Of a stretch of DNA of 64,000 nucleotides, positions 18,932 through 28,708 are shown piece by piece (the first letter of the stretch is position 1; each line of letters starts with the position of its first letter). The notes under the pieces are model-generated. The model was given only the letters and a program-made list of their open reading frames with translations, had not been told where the DNA came from and ran no database searches. Source of the stretch: Breviolum minutum Mf 1.05b.01. Taxonomy: Eukaryota; Sar; Dinophyceae; Suessiales; Symbiodiniaceae. Position numbers and translations under genes: made by a program. The DNA lies in assembly GCA_000507305.1 (NCBI GenBank), contig DF239121.1:415970-479969 (forward strand), in the 5' to 3' direction.

Positions 18932-19128
18932 AGTTATTTATTTATATTTCTTCACTTTCCAGGGCCAAATCAAATCCTGCTAACTCAAACAAACGGAAGT
19001 AAAAGAGCATTACATCATTATGCCCTATATACATATACATATATACATATAGTACTATATATACCCCTACTTATCATCTACTTCAATGAAACCACCCTGG
19101 GCTTTTTCCTTGCAATGAAAAACTATAT

Positions 19129-19214
19129 ATGTTCAACCCAATATGACCCTACTTTTGCTTTGAAAAGGGCCTTGGTTTTTAGTGGTTTGACTTTCAAACA
19201 TAGAGGTCATTTAG
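19129..19214 (+). repeat. Family M element ending in an acceptor
   Basis: GTTCAACCCAATATGACC ... CATAGAGGTCATTTAG. It begins GT and ends AG; candidate exon 19,215-19,325 starts at the next base. Confidence 0.75.
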
Positions 19215-19325
19215 GTATCTCCGAGGCACATCAGAGCTGCTTCTCGACAGCATTCCGTTGGTCGATACCACAATAAGAGCTGACAAATGGGCAAAAATGC
19301 CAACAAACCCACCGGCAAAAAACAG
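19215..19325 (+). CDS. Candidate exon next to a family-M repeat
   Basis: 111 bp between TCATTTAG, which is the terminus of the family-M repeat 19,129-19,214, and CAG/GTGAAG. The frame YLRGTSELLLDSIPLVDTTI and 16 more residues is open throughout, and the length is a multiple of three. The acceptor lying in the repeat end is notable. Confidence 0.5.
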
Positions 19326-19768
19326 GTGAAGGGTAAATCACCTGAGCTCTTTGGTTTGTTTTTGGGGTAAAAAAACAACAAACATCGAATAAAACATCTG
19401 AGTGGATTGGGCGGTGGTTGTTGGTGTTCCGAATAGCTGGGAAGATTCTGGGATGTGAGTGGGTGTATGGGATGCACTTTTTTTTTACCAACAAAAAAAA
19501 ATGTGGATTGGATGATTTTACGGTGGAAGGGTTAAATATCTGTACATCATTAACATATAAATATATATCTACATTGAGTATCTCTTTTTATGATTTATGT
19601 TGGACAAACAACAGCATTAAATCATACATTGAATGTCTATAAACATCACCAATCCGGACTTCCCTGAAACCGAACCACCCCCGTAAACTAACATGGAACC
19701 CAAAAATTGGTGGGTTTTTTGGTCAATGTTTCCCTATTTTTCCTTTTGAATGTATTTTCAGGGTTCCA

Positions 19769-19900
19769 GGTTGATGGTTCAGAACTCCGGCGATCACCAT
19801 TTGATATGGTATCCGTTTATCCGTTTATCCCATGATTTACAGGGGTTTGATACACCATCCAAATGGTGGTTGGGAATGGGATTTCTGAACCATCAACAGT
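19769..19900 (+). repeat. Family B element
   Basis: GGTTGATGGTTCAGAACTCC ... GGGATTTCTGAACCATCAAC AGT; contains TATCCGTTTATCCCATGATT. Confidence 0.85.
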
Positions 19901-19903
19901 AAT

Positions 19904-20005
19904 CTAGTTGGTGGTTTCAACCCCTTTGAAAATATTCGTCAAATTGGATCATTTCCCCGGGTATATAGGTGTGAACATAAAAATGTTTGAGTTGCCACCA
20001 CCTAG
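19904..20005 (+). repeat. Family A introner-like element
   Basis: CTAGTTGGTGGTTTCAACCC ... GTTGCCACCACCTAG. The right border is 3 bp from the NNN gap; a corrupted second copy follows at 20,012-20,105. Confidence 0.9.
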
Positions 20006-20008
20006 ATT

Positions 20009-20011
20009 NNN
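20009..20011. other. Assembly gap (NNN)
   Basis: Three undetermined bases flanked by near-duplicate sequence. Confidence 0.99.
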
Positions 20012-20105
20012 CCTAACCCTTTAGAAAATTATTACGTCAAATTGATCTACGTTTCCCGGTATATAGGTGTAGAACATTAAAAATGTTTGAGTTGCCACCA
20101 CCTAG
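20012..20105 (+). repeat. Corrupted duplicate of the family-A element after NNN
   Basis: Follows 19,904-20,005 segment by segment with scattered single-base indels (CCTAACCCTTTAGAAAATTA for CAACCCCTTTGAAAATATT). Reads like low-quality sequence used to fill a gap. Confidence 0.75.
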
Positions 20106-20108
20106 ATT

Positions 20109-20215
20109 ACTGTTGATGGTTCAGAAATCCCATTCCCAACCACCATTTGGATGGTGCATAAAACCCTGTAAATCATGGGATAAACGGATACCAGATCACG
20201 AAATTTCGGGAGGGT
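20109..20215 (+). repeat. Family B element
   Basis: ACTGTTGATGGTTCAGAAAT ... CCCTGTAAATCATGGGATAA; inverted relative to 19,769-19,900 with the family-A pair between them. Right end degraded. Confidence 0.8.
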
Positions 20216-20316
20216 ACTACCTATAATCAATCCCAACTCCAATCAATCTACAACTCCCAGTCACCATAAACACATCGGCCACCTAACAACAACACGGTCG
20301 CCAAGAGCTCGGCAAC

Positions 20317-20475
20317 ATGGCGCGCCAGCCGCCATGTATCGCTGGTATAGAAACGACGTGCCATGAGCCAAGTGGGTGGTGTACGGTTGGGTGGCAACGA
20401 GACCAAAAGCACTGCCAACGTGTGGAACCTCAAAGAAATGACGATTTTGGATCTACCCCACCCAGGATGACATGA
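20317..20475 (+). CDS. Candidate small ORF; strand ambiguous
   Basis: ATG then 52 codons, Cys/Trp-rich (MARQPPCIAGIETTCHEPSG...) to TGA, preceded by an in-frame stop 10 codons upstream. The minus strand has a 79-codon ORF over the same GC-richer island (20,248-20,487). Confidence 0.3.
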   Translation: MARQPPCIAGIETTCHEPSGWCTVGWQRDQKHCQRVEPQRNDDFGSTPPRMT

Positions 20476-20961
20476 CAATTTTGACATTTTTAGGCTCGGG
20501 AATCCTAAACTAAACCTTTATTTGCCACTGTTACTGTTTGGTGGGTGGATGCAAATGGTGATTTTTTTGGTGAAACTTTGGGAAGGGAAGGGAACGTGAT
20601 TGCGGCAGTAGTGTGAACATGAGCTATTTGAAAGACTTTGGACATATTTTTGAAAGATAGGTCACGTGGATATTTTGCAATGAAGCGAACTAGCCAATAC
20701 ATTGTAATAACAATTAGTATACAGATTGAATTTTTAACCAATGAAAACGAAACTTCAAATACTGTACCAATAAGGTCCCTTGCTACTTAACAGCAGGATA
20801 CGAACCGCAAACCCTAAACAGAGTACAGCCACTTGACAAAGTTGTTCCGGAGAAAATCAACTACATCTCACAGGGAAAAGCAAGCTATCACCATACTACT
20901 ACATCGCAAAAAAGAAAAACACTTGTGGTGACTGTTTACTGAAGATGTATACTAGTATATA

Positions 20962-21050
20962 CTAATTGGTGGTTTCAACCCATCTGGAAAATATTAGTCA
21001 AATTCGATCATTTCCCCAAATAGGTATGAAATAATAAAAAAAAACACCAC
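20962..21050 (+). repeat. Family A element, diverged
   Basis: CTAATTGGTGGTTTCAACCC ... AATAAAAAAAAACACCACT. 3' end eroded. Confidence 0.75.
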
Positions 21051-21119
21051 TGTAGTCCCGTTTCTTTTTCGTTGCAGTAAAGGTTTTCAAAAAATAAAAA
21101 AGAGCGAAACTTTATGCAG

Positions 21120-21210
21120 GTCCACGGAACAAGAAGAGACACCTGAGTCGGCAAGGCTTCGTCCAGGTTGGAATTCCATGTCCGTTTCGGACGGAAAAAA
21201 CACCCTTTCG
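21120..21210 (+). CDS. Candidate exon
   Basis: 91 bp between ACTTTATGCAG and the strong donor GTAAGC. In one phase it encodes STEQEETPESARLRPGWNSM and 10 more residues; a second phase is also open. Good splice signals on both sides. Confidence 0.5.
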
Positions 21211-21713
21211 GTAAGCAACAAAAATTATACCATGGAAGTTGGATGTCCAAAACTTGGACAGACCAACAAAAATCCTGAAGTTGTTTCTTTTTCAAGTAGC
21301 TGGTTGTCATGAAGTTTTGTGAGTGGTTTCCATGAGAGATGTGGTAATTAGCATTCTTGGAAATTGTTTACATTGTATGCTATACTCATACTGATACTTT
21401 CATTCGGAACCCGTTCATGTGAACAAATACTGAAGTTAAAATATGTTACAATGTTATATGCAAACTTTCAGCCAAAGCCATGTGGATTCGTGATCAACGA
21501 TTAAAAAGGACCCATTTGCTACTCAGTTGCGAATAGCTGGACTTGGCTACTCCAACTTCGCTGGATGACCCAAACCCTAAGGCCACAATTTGACATGCTC
21601 ATGGAACATTCAAACGCCGGCAACAAAAAACACAAAAGAAACACAAACAAAACAACCCATCCCCACCACATCACTGATTCTCATCCCCTTCAACCCCCCA
21701 AAAAAGTACATAG

Positions 21714-21802
21714 AATCTCCACTTCCGTGCCAAAAGACAAAAGAATCCCTGCGATCTTGTTGTAGGGAAAGGTCTCCGGCAACGTCTCTGTCGGTTGGTC
21801 AG
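21714..21802 (+). CDS. Candidate exon preceding a possible 21-nt intron
   Basis: After AGTACATAG, 29 codons (SPLPCQKTKESLRSCCRERS...) end exactly at CAG/GTGATG in phase 0. The next open segment starts 21 bp later in the same frame (21,824). Confidence 0.4.
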
Positions 21803-21823
21803 GTGATGTAAACCACTCTGCAG

Positions 21824-22036
21824 GACGAGACCAGAAAGATCTCCACCAGTCGTTTTTTTCACTCAAATCTGATGGGGGGTGTAAAGGCCGCCTCAAAGAT
21901 GCTGGGAGATCCCAAAGGAGTTGAAACGAAATGGTGGTATGACGGAACTATTTTTTTGATGTTAACAACATGGAAGGAACAAAAAGAAGTTGATATTTGT
22001 AGGAATTTGGGAGGTGCAAAAAAAACGAAGTTGTGA
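21824..22036 (+). CDS. Candidate C-terminal exon (70 codons)
   Basis: Directly after ACCACTCTGCAG the frame is open for 70 codons (DETRKISTSRFFHSNLMGGV...) to TGA, one of the longest stop-free stretches outside the retroelement. It is Lys/Gly-rich with a WWYDG segment. No family recognised. Confidence 0.5.
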   Translation, partial: DETRKISTSRFFHSNLMGGVKAASKMLGDPKGVETKWWYDGTIFLMLTTWKEQKEVDICRNLGGAKKTKL

Positions 22037-22196
22037 TTATGGGGTGAGTGAATAGCTGCTATCTATTGGAAAAATATGTTTTTTCGTTTAGAATCGCAAG
22101 CCTACTATATATAAATCTGAGCTGTCGAATTCTTCAGTATTCTTGGGATATGGAGGTTTTCTGTGGGACCAGATGCAAATCTCCCCATTCAACAGT

Positions 22197-22272
22197 TGAG
22201 TTGTCCTTGATACCTTTGTCAAACAATGCCTTGTTGGACCTGAGTCGGTTCAAACAAAAAAGGCTTCACCAA
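22197..22272 (+). CDS. Candidate exon
   Basis: Between CATTCAACAG and AAT/GTCCCA. It encodes ELSLIPLSNNALLDLSRFKQ and 6 more residues. It ends shortly before a family-D repeat (22,299-22,409). Confidence 0.3.
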
Positions 22273-22298
22273 AATGTCCCAAAGATCAAAAATCTATA

Positions 22299-22409
22299 TC
22301 CCATGGCATCCATGTATGGTAAATATACAGTAGATATATATTTATTTACCTACATTTCCCATAAAAATCAACCAAATGTGAGGAAATATACCATACATGG
22401 ATTGTATGG
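22299..22409 (+). repeat. Family D inverted-repeat element
   Basis: CCCATGGCATCCATGTATGG ... CCATACATGGATTGTATGGG. Confidence 0.9.
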
Positions 22410-22524
22410 GTATGGTGTGTTCCATCTCCATGAAAAGAAAAATCCTGTTGATTATGACCATACCTCCATTCATACATGATATATTTCAATAGTTCCAAAA
22501 GTGAAGCTACAGCTCATAAAACAG

Positions 22525-22700
22525 AACCTGCCTGCAGAAGTGCACCAACAATGTGCCCAGTACCACGAAACGTAGAGCTTCAGAGAGGGTCAGCAATACT
22601 TGTTGCCCAAAGCATCTGGTCAAATGCCGAAAGAGGACCTGATCGTAGTCAAATAGGAGCATGGCCGGTATGGCCAATAGAAGATGGGGGGGGGACATAG
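22525..22700 (+). CDS. Candidate exon; strand ambiguous
   Basis: The plus strand is open for 58 codons after an AACAG acceptor, ending at TAG (…VPRNVELQRGSAILV…). The minus strand is also open with a hydrophobic, membrane-like stretch (VLLTLSEALRFVVLGTLLV) that would suit a continuation of the RING-CH gene. I cannot choose between them. Confidence 0.3.
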
Positions 22701-23036
22701 GGTCCAAAAATAGATGAATAGCTAAGCAACTATATAAACATATCAACCTAAATAAACTGACATATGACTTATCATATGATCTAGATAACAATTTATGGCA
22801 GGGGGAATATCATCACCATTCATCAAAACCATATGGCGATCATCATTAAGTCGGATTGTGTTGCATCAGTTTTGCTAGGTTTCCCGTGCTAAAACAAGCA
22901 AGGGAACCCAATCCTGGATTCCTGTTTCTATTAATTAATTGTATGACTGGAACACCTCCACACAAAAAAATCCAGTCTGCGAGTCTGCTTCACGACATGT
23001 TTCTTTTTGAAAAAAATCCTGTAGGTAAATCACAAC

Positions 23037-23121
23037 CTTGACTGGAATCCTGTGCTTTTCGGGCCATCCTTGATAACATTTGTTTACCACATCTTCTGTC
23101 ATATCTTTTAGGGTGGCCCTT
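23037..23121 (-). CDS. Candidate exon, unknown protein
   Basis: An 85-bp open stretch after a strong acceptor (TTCGTTTTGCAG), ending AAG/GTTGTG. It encodes RATLKDMTEDVVNKCYQGWP and 8 more residues. A second frame is open from the same acceptor, so the frame is not certain. No family recognised. Confidence 0.4.
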
Positions 23122-23204
23122 CTGCAAAACGAAAATTGCAAGGTTTTCACCAATCATATTCACAATTGCGTCACTTTCGTAACACATCAATGGAGTTTCC
23201 TGGT

Positions 23205-23279
23205 TCCCTTAATAGGTGGTAGGTACCATATAATCACCCAATTGGCAATATATACCACCTATTAAGGGAACCAGAAACA
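23205..23279 (+). repeat. 75-bp hairpin
   Basis: TGGTTCCCTTAATAGGTGGT and its exact reverse complement about 32 bp downstream, inside sequence flanked by TTTCC/GAAAC. No second copy noticed. Confidence 0.9.
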
Positions 23280-23385
23280 GCTATTGAACAAATCTGTTTT
23301 ACAGCAAACAAAAAAATCAAACTCTTTGGGATTTCTACCCGTCTTCAACTGGGATTTCGCCGCTTTGGTGTCCGTTGGTTGTGCA

Positions 23386-23466
23386 TCATCTCATGAGTCT
23401 ATTCCTCCTCCATTTCTTGCCATCCTGTTGAAACGCCCAGAAAGGAATCTTGCCTTCGGTACGAAT
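23386..23466 (-). CDS. Candidate exon, unknown protein
   Basis: Acceptor GGTGGTTTCAG, then 26 codons (IRTEGKIPFWAFQQDGKK...) to TGA. The basic tail suggests a C-terminus. It could be the end of the RING-CH gene, which lies upstream on the same strand, or separate. The opposite strand is also open here. Confidence 0.35.
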   Translation of the reverse strand: MRTEGKIPFWAFQQDGKKWRRNRLMR

Positions 23467-23542
23467 CTGAAACCACCAGTGACATGTAGAGATTCAAAGG
23501 CAAATACCCCAAATTCAAAAAGGAAAACACATTCACCACCAT

Positions 23543-23665
23543 ACTCTTGATGGTTCAGAAATCCCATTCCCAACCACCTGGAATGGTGATAAAACCCTGA
23601 AAAATAGTGGGATAAACTACCGTTCCCTGAACTGGTCTTCTCGCCGGATTCCTTCCATCAACAGT
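23543..23665 (+). repeat. Family B element
   Basis: ACTCTTGATGGTTCAGAAAT ... GGATTCCTTCCATCAACAGT. Confidence 0.9.
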
Positions 23666-23727
23666 ATCACCCCCCAAAAAACACTCCTTCCAATCCCTCC
23701 CCCCCAAAAAAAAACAAATCACAAAAC

Positions 23728-23951
23728 CCTAAGAATCCAGACCCTTGCCTAGAATTAGGATTAATAATCCATCCTCAGAGTAGGATATATTATATAGGTG
23801 TAATCCCGAAATCTCAGAACATACAAACGGATTCTTAGGGAAACACGCAACCCTAAGAATCATGGGATCTCAAAACTAGGGGTTTGGAGATCCCTAAACC
23901 CTGCTATACAGATCCAAACCCCTCTTTTTCGGAGGGTCCAATGATTCTTAG
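23728..23951 (+). repeat. Two adjacent hairpins with CCCTAAGAATC ends
   Basis: CCCTAAGAATC at 23,729 pairs with GATTCTTAGGG at 23,830; CCCTAAGAATCAT at 23,851 pairs with ATGATTCTTAGGG at 23,939. Two ~100-bp elements in tandem, sharing termini but with different interiors. Confidence 0.8.
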
Positions 23952-24191
23952 GGAACAGAAAAAAAACCGATCACCCCGTTAACCCTCCACTCAACTGGAC
24001 CTTGGGTCCGGGTTGTGTATTTTGCCCACCATACCTCGGTAATTACATCCATTCAAGGCCATTGTTAGCCACCCAATGGGATCCTAATGGGACGATTTGT
24101 ATATATAAACCTACACGAAAACCATGAACAAAAATCAAGCAAAAATGTAGGTAAGTCATCTAATCATATATATATATATGGATCCTATCGG

Positions 24192-24660
24192 TTAGGTAGA
24201 TTTTTGGTTGATTGGTAGATTTTGATGGCAAAATGTTCATGAAAAATCGTGATAAATTGCAGGATTGTTTTACTCAATTGGCGTTCTTAAAAGCACATCT
24301 GGAGTGTTTCATTTAAAAAAGTGGAGATAAAAAAACACAGGTCTTGAACTCCTCCCAGATTATGATTAGGAATGCGTAAGTCGTTATTACAGCTCGGGAA
24401 CAAACAACAACAAAGAATCAGCGTAGGTGAGCAGCGTGTATAATAAAGCAAATGAATGATTCACCTGTTCAACAAAACGCTTCTTTGGACTCTAAATATA
24501 CAACTCTAATTTTTGCTAGACATGATGATGTTTTTTTTCTCACATGTCTACCAAACAAAAGCTGGAGTTAGTGAGATGTTCATCATTTTGGAGGGGAAAC
24601 TTCTAAATCCAACAAGAAATCAACTAAAAACTTCATGCCATTCAGAGATGTTTCACTGGA
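24192..24660. other. No convincing gene
   Basis: Contains the expected continuation of the RING-CH gene on the minus strand, but no exon could be fixed. A plus-strand 81-codon ORF (24,513-24,758) overlaps the last zinc exon and is rejected. Confidence 0.5.
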
Positions 24661-24696
24661 CTGGATGCTCCATCATTTCCATCAAAAATTATCACT

Positions 24697-24746
24697 TCAG
24701 CCAAGGGACGGGTAACGGCAGACCGGGCAGCAGGGGGCATCAGCAC
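24697..24746 (-). CDS. RING-CH gene, exon with last zinc pair
   Basis: After an AAAG acceptor and a 215-bp intron the frame reads GADAPCCPVCRYPSLG and then TGA. CPVC supplies the final Cys-x2-Cys, completing a C4HC3 set across three exons. The TGA at 24,697-24,699 may be the true end, or the exon may leave earlier at GTCCCTTGG (24,709) toward membrane segments not identified here. Typical MARCH proteins continue into transmembrane helices, so the gene is probably longer. Confidence 0.65.
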
Positions 24747-24961
24747 CTTTCAGGTTAAACATTGGGGTTCTCCCTCAAAAATATCGGCTGTTGATGCGAA
24801 ACACTTCGAAGTTTGCACATGTGTTCACCCTTTCACACTTGAACCCCCACAACCCCGAAATTCTCCTACAACAAAAGAAACTAAAAAAAAAAAACACAAT
24901 TGCTTCAAAGTGGATGGTGAATACCCTTTCCTTTCCAAACACCAAACACAAAAAATCACAC

Positions 24962-25064
24962 CTTGGAAGGAATTCCTTCGATGATATTCCACCCATGCTT
25001 CTACACAACTTGCATGGACACCACCCATGGATCCGCGACACTGACATGGTTGCACCAACGGTTC
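24962..25064 (-). CDS. RING-CH gene, central zinc-finger exon
   Basis: 103 bp between CCGCCAG and AAG/GTGTGA. It encodes EPLVQPCQCRGSMGG, VHASC and VEAWVEYHRR: the Cys-x-Cys, the conserved GSM-x2-VH-x2-C (His and Cys ligands) and the aromatic W of RING-CH domains. Such proteins are typically membrane-anchored E3 ubiquitin ligases that bind an E2 through this finger. Incoming phase 0 and outgoing phase 1 both match the neighbours. This is the most recognisable host sequence in the window. Confidence 0.85.
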
Positions 25065-25615
25065 CTGGCGGTGCCAATCCGCCCGCAGAGGTGGAGCGTA
25101 TGGTGATCCAATTTTCAGATCCATTGGGAAATCTTTCCATACCAAAAGGTGCTAGAAATGTGGTAGGAACTTGACATCAAAAAAAAAACGTTGAGAAACA
25201 CAACCAACCCGGTTAACATGAAACATGGTATCCTGGTTGGAGAGTATAATTAGGTATCCTCATTATTGCTCTAATTCCCATATAACCTGGGCAGTATAAG
25301 TCTACGACAACCACCTGTTAAAAACTAAAAGCACAAAACAACCGGGTGGAGGAACTTCAAACCCAAAACGCATTCAAATGATTGCCATAACGTTATTCTT
25401 AGGAGGTCACTCCGAGGCATCATATTGTTTTCTGCTGATCTTCGTTTGCACAACACATGGACATTGAATCCATTGCAAAGGTTTTGATTACACACAACAC
25501 AACACAGAAAAACACAAGTTTCATCCTTCGAACAACTGATTCCATCAAACTCAGAAGTTTATCGTGTATCTTTGAAGGGTTTTTTTCATATCTTTAGATT
25601 CAGAAAAAAAACAGC

Positions 25616-25705
25616 AAGGACAACAAGCACAAACACAACCACAACCACAACCACAACCACAACAACAACAACAACAACAGCAACAATCACAACAACCACA
25701 ACCAA
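25616..25705 (+). repeat. (AAC)n / (ACAACC)n microsatellite
   Basis: ACAACC hexamers grading into pure ACA, inside the 956-bp RING-CH intron. Confidence 0.97.
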
Positions 25706-26020
25706 TACAATCCCACTGGCTACAGTTTCTCCCATTTGCAAATTCATGTACCCTCTGGTAATCCAACATAGCACACTGGAAATTCCACAAGCTATTTGTA
25801 GATTCCTATTGTTCTATTGGAAAAAAGCATGGGAAGTTTCCATTCCCATAGCATCCAGCCAGTTATAGTTTCCATTTACATATGTACTATGCATCCTAGT
25901 TGTTTCTGTTGTCTTAATGGTAAATGAGAAATTCCTAGGTAAATCTGCCATTCCCATAGGATCCTAAGTCAACAAAAACGGTCGTCCAAACGAATAAATG
26001 ACGGATGCCGCCCAAGGGAC

Positions 26021-26058
26021 TGGACTAGGATCACGACAGATCCAACACTCCAAAACTT
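26021..26058 (-). CDS. RING-CH gene, exon with first zinc pair
   Basis: A 38-bp micro-exon flanked by GGGCAG and GTCCCT. It encodes VLECWICRDPSP, the first Cys-x2-Cys pair of a RING-CH (RINGv, MARCH-type) finger. Phase is 1 in and 0 out. The 678-bp intron before it contains a family-A repeat (26,361-26,462); the 956-bp intron after it contains the AAC microsatellite. Confidence 0.75.
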
Positions 26059-26360
26059 CTGCCCTCCGTCGTACGGATCCGGGAAGGGAAATGGGAGGAG
26101 GAGTGAAAAGGAAACCATGGGGTTTTTTACCAATGGTGTGGTTGTGTAAAAAAAGATACACACAAAAGATGTAAAATGTAAGATGCAAAGAACTGTATAC
26201 ATATTTTATGTATTTTGGACATGTTTTAATCAAATGCTTGGAAAATATGCCAAACATCAACATGAACCTATAAAAAATCGGACCAAATCTTTAAAAAAAA
26301 ACAACCTTTCAACACAAAGTTCTATGGGCAAATATCAGTCACAAGAAAAATAAACAACAT

Positions 26361-26462
26361 CTAGTTGGTGCTTCCAACCCATTTGAAAAATATTGGTCAA
26401 ATTGGATCATTTCCCCAGAGTTCGGGGTGAAAATAAAAGATGTTTGAGTTGCCACCACCCAG
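26361..26462 (+). repeat. Family A element inside a RING-CH intron
   Basis: CTAGTTGGTGCTTCCAACCC ... GAGTTGCCACCACCCAG. Lies within the inferred intron 26,059-26,736, antisense to the gene. Confidence 0.9.
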
Positions 26463-26736
26463 GACCCAGAAACATCCGTTTCTGCATTGGAGGATGTTGA
26501 ACCTTGGACTCCAAAGCCAACTTGCAGTAACTTATATAAAGCCAACGTTTTTTATACGAAGATGTCACCGTGTGATGAGTCACAACAAAAAACGTAACCG
26601 GTCTTGGAGTCATCAACCAAATATGATATGAGTTGTTTTTTGCAATTTTTGTTGCAAGTAAAGAAATAGAAGCAACCCAAATATAAACCAAAAATTGTTG
26701 TTTCAAAAACCTTGGCCTTTGAAACATGGAACCCAC

Positions 26737-26858
26737 CTCCCCTCAACAGGGTCTCCTTCCAAGCATTCTGTCTGTCCATGTGGGGATCCAAGGGGCCGCT
26801 GGAGCCAACAAGTGTGAAGGGGCCGGTCGGCAAATGAAGGTCGTGAACGAAAAAGACC
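26737..26858 (-). CDS. RING-CH gene, upstream exon
   Basis: A 122-bp open segment with an AG immediately upstream (CCACAAG) and an AG/GTGGGT donor. It encodes a 40-residue piece beginning VFFVHDLHLPTGPF. It ends in phase 1, exactly what the next exon (26,058-26,021) needs, so the junction codon becomes Glu before VLECWIC. No domain recognised upstream of the zinc finger. The true 5' start is not identified. Confidence 0.5.
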
Positions 26859-26999
26859 CTTGTGGCATGGATCCCAATTGGATCTGGCCAAATTATAAGA
26901 TTTCACCAACCTAGGTTTCCCTGAATTAAGGGGATGTCCCTTACTAAACCACCATTTGGGGTGAGGTCGTGTGAGGTCGCTATAATTTGACCAGATTGG

Positions 27000-27095
27000 A
27001 TCCATGGAACCCTGGTCTATTTACCTACATGAAAACCACAAAAATCAACCATTCATGTAGGGTGTTTATATACCAATTCCCAATGGACCCTATAT
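27000..27095 (+). repeat. Family D element, diverged
   Basis: ATCCATGGAACCCTGGTC TATTTACCTACATG ... CATGTAGGGTGTTTATATAC. Similar half-copies occur near 24,070-24,190, 35,905-35,995, 50,025-50,080, 51,080-51,120 and 60,185-60,245. Confidence 0.65.
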
Positions 27096-27210
27096 GGGTT
27101 ATACTTGTTGCTTGAATATCAGTTCTGATCCTTGCAATGGCTTGGTCCAATCGTATCCAATCCATTTACTACTAGTATTTCACAGGCTCCTCTATAAAAC
27201 AAACAAGCAG

Positions 27211-27324
27211 GGTAAAACTGACGAATCTCATAAAAGGATCCGAACGGATGAAGCATCCAGGTTGACCCAAATGACAGGCCATAATGAGGATTTTGGCCCT
27301 TGGGATCCTAAAGCCAACAACTGA
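27211..27324 (+). CDS. Candidate C-terminal exon
   Basis: After AAACAAGCAG, 37 codons (GKTDESHKRIRTDEASRLTQ...) to TGA. Charged and hydrophilic. It lies on the strand opposite to the flanking genes. Confidence 0.35.
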   Translation, partial: GKTDESHKRIRTDEASRLTQMTGHNEDFGPWDPKANN

Positions 27325-27440
27325 TATGAGTTGTTCATGAAGCATCATCTTGGAGATAAGCTGAATTGTACATCAACTATTCACAAACGAATAATCAAAT
27401 GACATGCATACATACATATACAAGGCATTGTGCAAATTAA

Positions 27441-27530
27441 CTAGTTGGTGGTTTCAACCCTGAAAAATATTAGTTAAATCGTATTATCTCCTGAGCTAGG
27501 GGTAAAAATAAAAAATCAAACCAGCACCCA
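27441..27530 (+). repeat. Family A element
   Basis: CTAGTTGGTGGTTTCAACCC ... AATCAAACCAGCACCCA. Shorter by about 12 bp in the left half. Confidence 0.8.
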
Positions 27531-27562
27531 ATTAATAGTCCTTTTCTTGCAACATGCCTTCT

Positions 27563-27811
27563 TCAGGGCCCTGAAGGGATCTGAAACCACAGTGACCTTG
27601 ACCATCTATCCCAAAAAATTCGAAATTGAAGTGAACATAGATTAGATTGATAGAATATCAGCACCCGGCTTTCCTTACAACGAATCAACTTGGACCACGC
27701 ATTGAAAAATCCAGGGAAGTCCAACCCCCGACAAATCGAAGGTTTTTCAACGTTCACCTGGCAACTTTGAAGTTCACACAGCTCTTCGATGCTACCAAGA
27801 CTTCCAGGGAC
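27563..27811 (-). CDS. Candidate exon with leucine-rich-repeat-like start
   Basis: After a pyrimidine-rich acceptor (TTTCCATCGAATCAAG) the frame reads VPGSLGSIEELCELQSCQ, resembling one plant-type LRR unit, and stays open to 27,563. An alternative donor (CAG/GTGAAC) follows the LRR-like part. A 72-codon plus-strand ORF overlaps (27,647-27,865). Confidence 0.35.
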   Translation of the reverse strand, partial: VPGSLGSIEELCELQSCQVNVEKPSICRGLDFPGFFNAWSKLIRCKESRVLIFYQSNLCSLQFRIFWDRWSRSLWFQIPSGP

Positions 27812-28336
27812 CTTGATTCGATGGAAACAAAAAATGAAGAAAACAACAGGTTAGTGAGGAGTTAAAGGTGTTTTTTTCGGAGCCAAACTTTGACACATTT
27901 TTGTATTTTTTGTTGGGGAGGGGGTTGACTTAAAAAATCTCCAAACTCAACATATCTAAGGATGTCTTAGGGCAAACATGTTTTCTTGTTGTTAGTGCTT
28001 CAAGCGCTAATCCGATTACCCTAGGTGTGATAGACTAGAGAGGTGTGGAATTCCTTGAGGATTTGTGCAACACAGGGAACCACCAACATGTTTTCATCAA
28101 CTAGCCTCCTATAGACAAATCACGGTTGAAATCCATCATAGTGTGATTCATTCAGTGAGGAGTAGCCTGAAATCTGTGCATTATAAATCTACATGTGTAT
28201 ACATGTAAATATACATTGTAAATAAACATGCTTAAACATTATTTGATTTATTTGTAGATACATTTATATCATGTTTATGTGATTTTTCTGTAATTCATCT
28301 TCCAAAATCATTCAAATATATGTTCCAAAATGCTAC

Positions 28337-28431
28337 ATGTCCATCACCAAAGTCTGAAGTGATTCCACCATGCAAACACGCTCCATGGGTCTCATGACTT
28401 GAACCGCTCGGCAGTGACTTCAGCCCAGATC
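28337..28431 (-). CDS. Candidate exon
   Basis: 95 bp between CAGCCGCAG and CAT/GTAGCA. It encodes SGLKSLPSGSSHETHGACLH and 11 more residues. Gly/His/Ser-rich, unrecognised. Confidence 0.4.
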
Positions 28432-28708
28432 CTGCGGCTGGGAAATGGTGTGATGGCTTTGTTTTAGCAAACGGACCCAAAAATGCCGTGGTGCATTGAA
28501 TAATACAAAATATATATATATATATAAATACATATCATATTATATTTACATAATATATTTAGAATCAACACAAAACAGATTCATATTTAGTTAAGAAAAC
28601 ATGGCGGATCTTCGAGTAGAAGAGCAAAAAACTAATATGCAAACACCTTCTGTTTTTGGGTGTCCTTGGAACCAGTTTTAGAATATTTTAGAGCTGAGCT
28701 ACAACAAA

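Noticed and set aside
23728..23951. Telomere-like CCCTAA motifs
   Set aside because: Isolated, inverted and not tandem; they are element termini.
25551..25868. Poly-Thr and poly-Val/Cys ORFs
   Set aside because: Microsatellite inside an inferred intron.
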